A stretch of 64,000 bases of DNA from assembly GCA_023101885.1 (NCBI GenBank), contig JALPQD010000005.1, positions 1,065,520 through 1,129,519 on the forward strand, written 5' to 3'. Below the pieces are notes generated by a model. That model saw nothing but the letters and a program-made list of their open reading frames with translations. It had not been told where the DNA came from and did not search any database. The position numbers and the translations under genes are program-made. This stretch comes from Typhlomys cinereus (lineage: Eukaryota > Chordata > Mammalia > Rodentia > Platacanthomyidae). This document shows, piece by piece, positions 63,521-64,000 of this stretch. Position 1 is the stretch's first letter. Every line of letters begins with the position of its first letter.

Positions 63521-63620
63521 TGAATAAATAAGAAATAATAAAAAAAGAGAGAGAAAATAAACCCCTTGTTCCCTTAAGCCTTTTGATGATTATTTATCAA
63601 CAACCACGCAGGCTGACGAC
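63085..63620 (+). repeat. Repeat family R2, plus strand, split by a SINE
   Basis: CTCTCTCAGCCATTACATAG, AGATGGTGTGGCCAGTTCCC and CAAGCTGGACTGAGCACTGT lie left of the SINE; AATAAACCCCTTGTTCCCTT, TTATCAACAACCACGCAGG lie right. The two halves join to the same order as 27290-27482. The 5' half of R2 is missing. Confidence 0.85.
63222..63564 (+). repeat. B2-superfamily SINE, subfamily A, with 15-bp TSD, inserted in R2
   Basis: Element 63237-63549: GGGGCTGGAGAGGTGGCTCA, box B GAGTTCAGATCCTAG, GGTCCTGGTAGGGCGGAGAC, GAATTCGTCCGTGGTTCTAC, CA repeat, TTGAATAAATAAGAAATAAT tail. Perfect duplication AGAGAAAATAAACCC at 63222-63236 and 63550-63564. The near-consensus sequence and intact duplication make it one of the youngest insertions here. 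Confidence 0.95.
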
Positions 63621-64000
63621 AACAAAGTTCAAAGTCTTCTCTGAGATTCCAGGAGTCTCCAATTAAAAAAATCAAAAAAATTCACTATATTCATGGATGC
63701 AACATCAAAATAAGAGATAAGAATGAAAAAAGTAAGTAATGTACATAGGAAGCGTCCCAACCCACTGCCTTCTTTAACATTAAACCTGGTTTCAGTCATT
63801 CTATGCAGTTAATGATCTTGTTTATGGCATCTATTCTACTTTGGTTCATGAGATACATAGAGTATGAATTGTTAGCTCTCATAGGTGTGTGCCGTCAGAT
63901 AGACTTTGAGAAGCCATGTGAAGAAATCTATATTGTCGGAAGATTTTTCACCTTAAAAATCGCAGGCAGAAGACTCAAGTTATTATAATAAATAATGTCT
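63621..64000. other. Non-coding stretch, nothing recognised
   Basis: AT-rich; no exon or repeat recognised up to the window edge. Confidence 0.35.

Overview
This is a window of mammalian nuclear DNA. It holds one intact protein-coding exon in a background of introns or intergenic DNA full of retroposons. The repeats point to a rodent: B1 (7SL-derived), ID (tRNA-derived), ID_B1 and B4/RSINE1-type SINEs, MaLR-type LTRs, old MIR pieces and many CA/GT microsatellites. The most abundant young SINE has the tRNA-like head of the murine B2 element (GGGCTGGAGAGRTGGCTCAG) but a different body, ending in a CA-repeat and a short A-rich tail. That fits the B2-superfamily 'DIP' elements described in jerboas and birch mice (Dipodoidea). 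A non-murid, possibly jerboa-like rodent is therefore my best guess. The species call is an inference.

Layout. 1-18322: no exon found; probably the last intron of LRRC8D. It carries MIR, SINE and MaLR copies and, at 12681-13933 on the minus strand, a processed pseudogene of PPA1 (cytosolic inorganic pyrophosphatase) disabled by one single-base deletion. 18323-about 21255: the large terminal exon of LRRC8D, with the whole coding sequence (852 codons) in one exon, a splice acceptor two bases before the ATG and a short 3' UTR with an ATTAAA signal. 21256-64000: about 43 kb of gene-free DNA filled with SINEs, LTR fragments, an old L1 piece, microsatellites and two SINE-derived minisatellites. No other functional gene, RNA gene or CpG island was recognised.

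Function. LRRC8D is a pore-forming subunit of the heteromeric volume-regulated anion channel (VRAC). It assembles with LRRC8A and favours uptake or release of uncharged osmolytes and drugs. Its human neighbours LRRC8B and LRRC8C (upstream) and ZNF326 (downstream) are not in the window.

The most interesting structure is in the repeats: (i) several SINE insertions with clear target-site duplications, one splitting an older repeat and one nested inside a sibling SINE; (ii) two minisatellites grown from inside ID/B1 SINEs, each with a higher-order period (80 and 120 bp); (iii) a perfect 57-bp direct repeat with copies 838 bp apart and no known family; (iv) related LTRs in both orientations whose R region carries a variable internal minisatellite; (v) a sharp rise in third-position GC in the middle of the conserved LRRC8D exon. 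I found no sign of a novel gene system.
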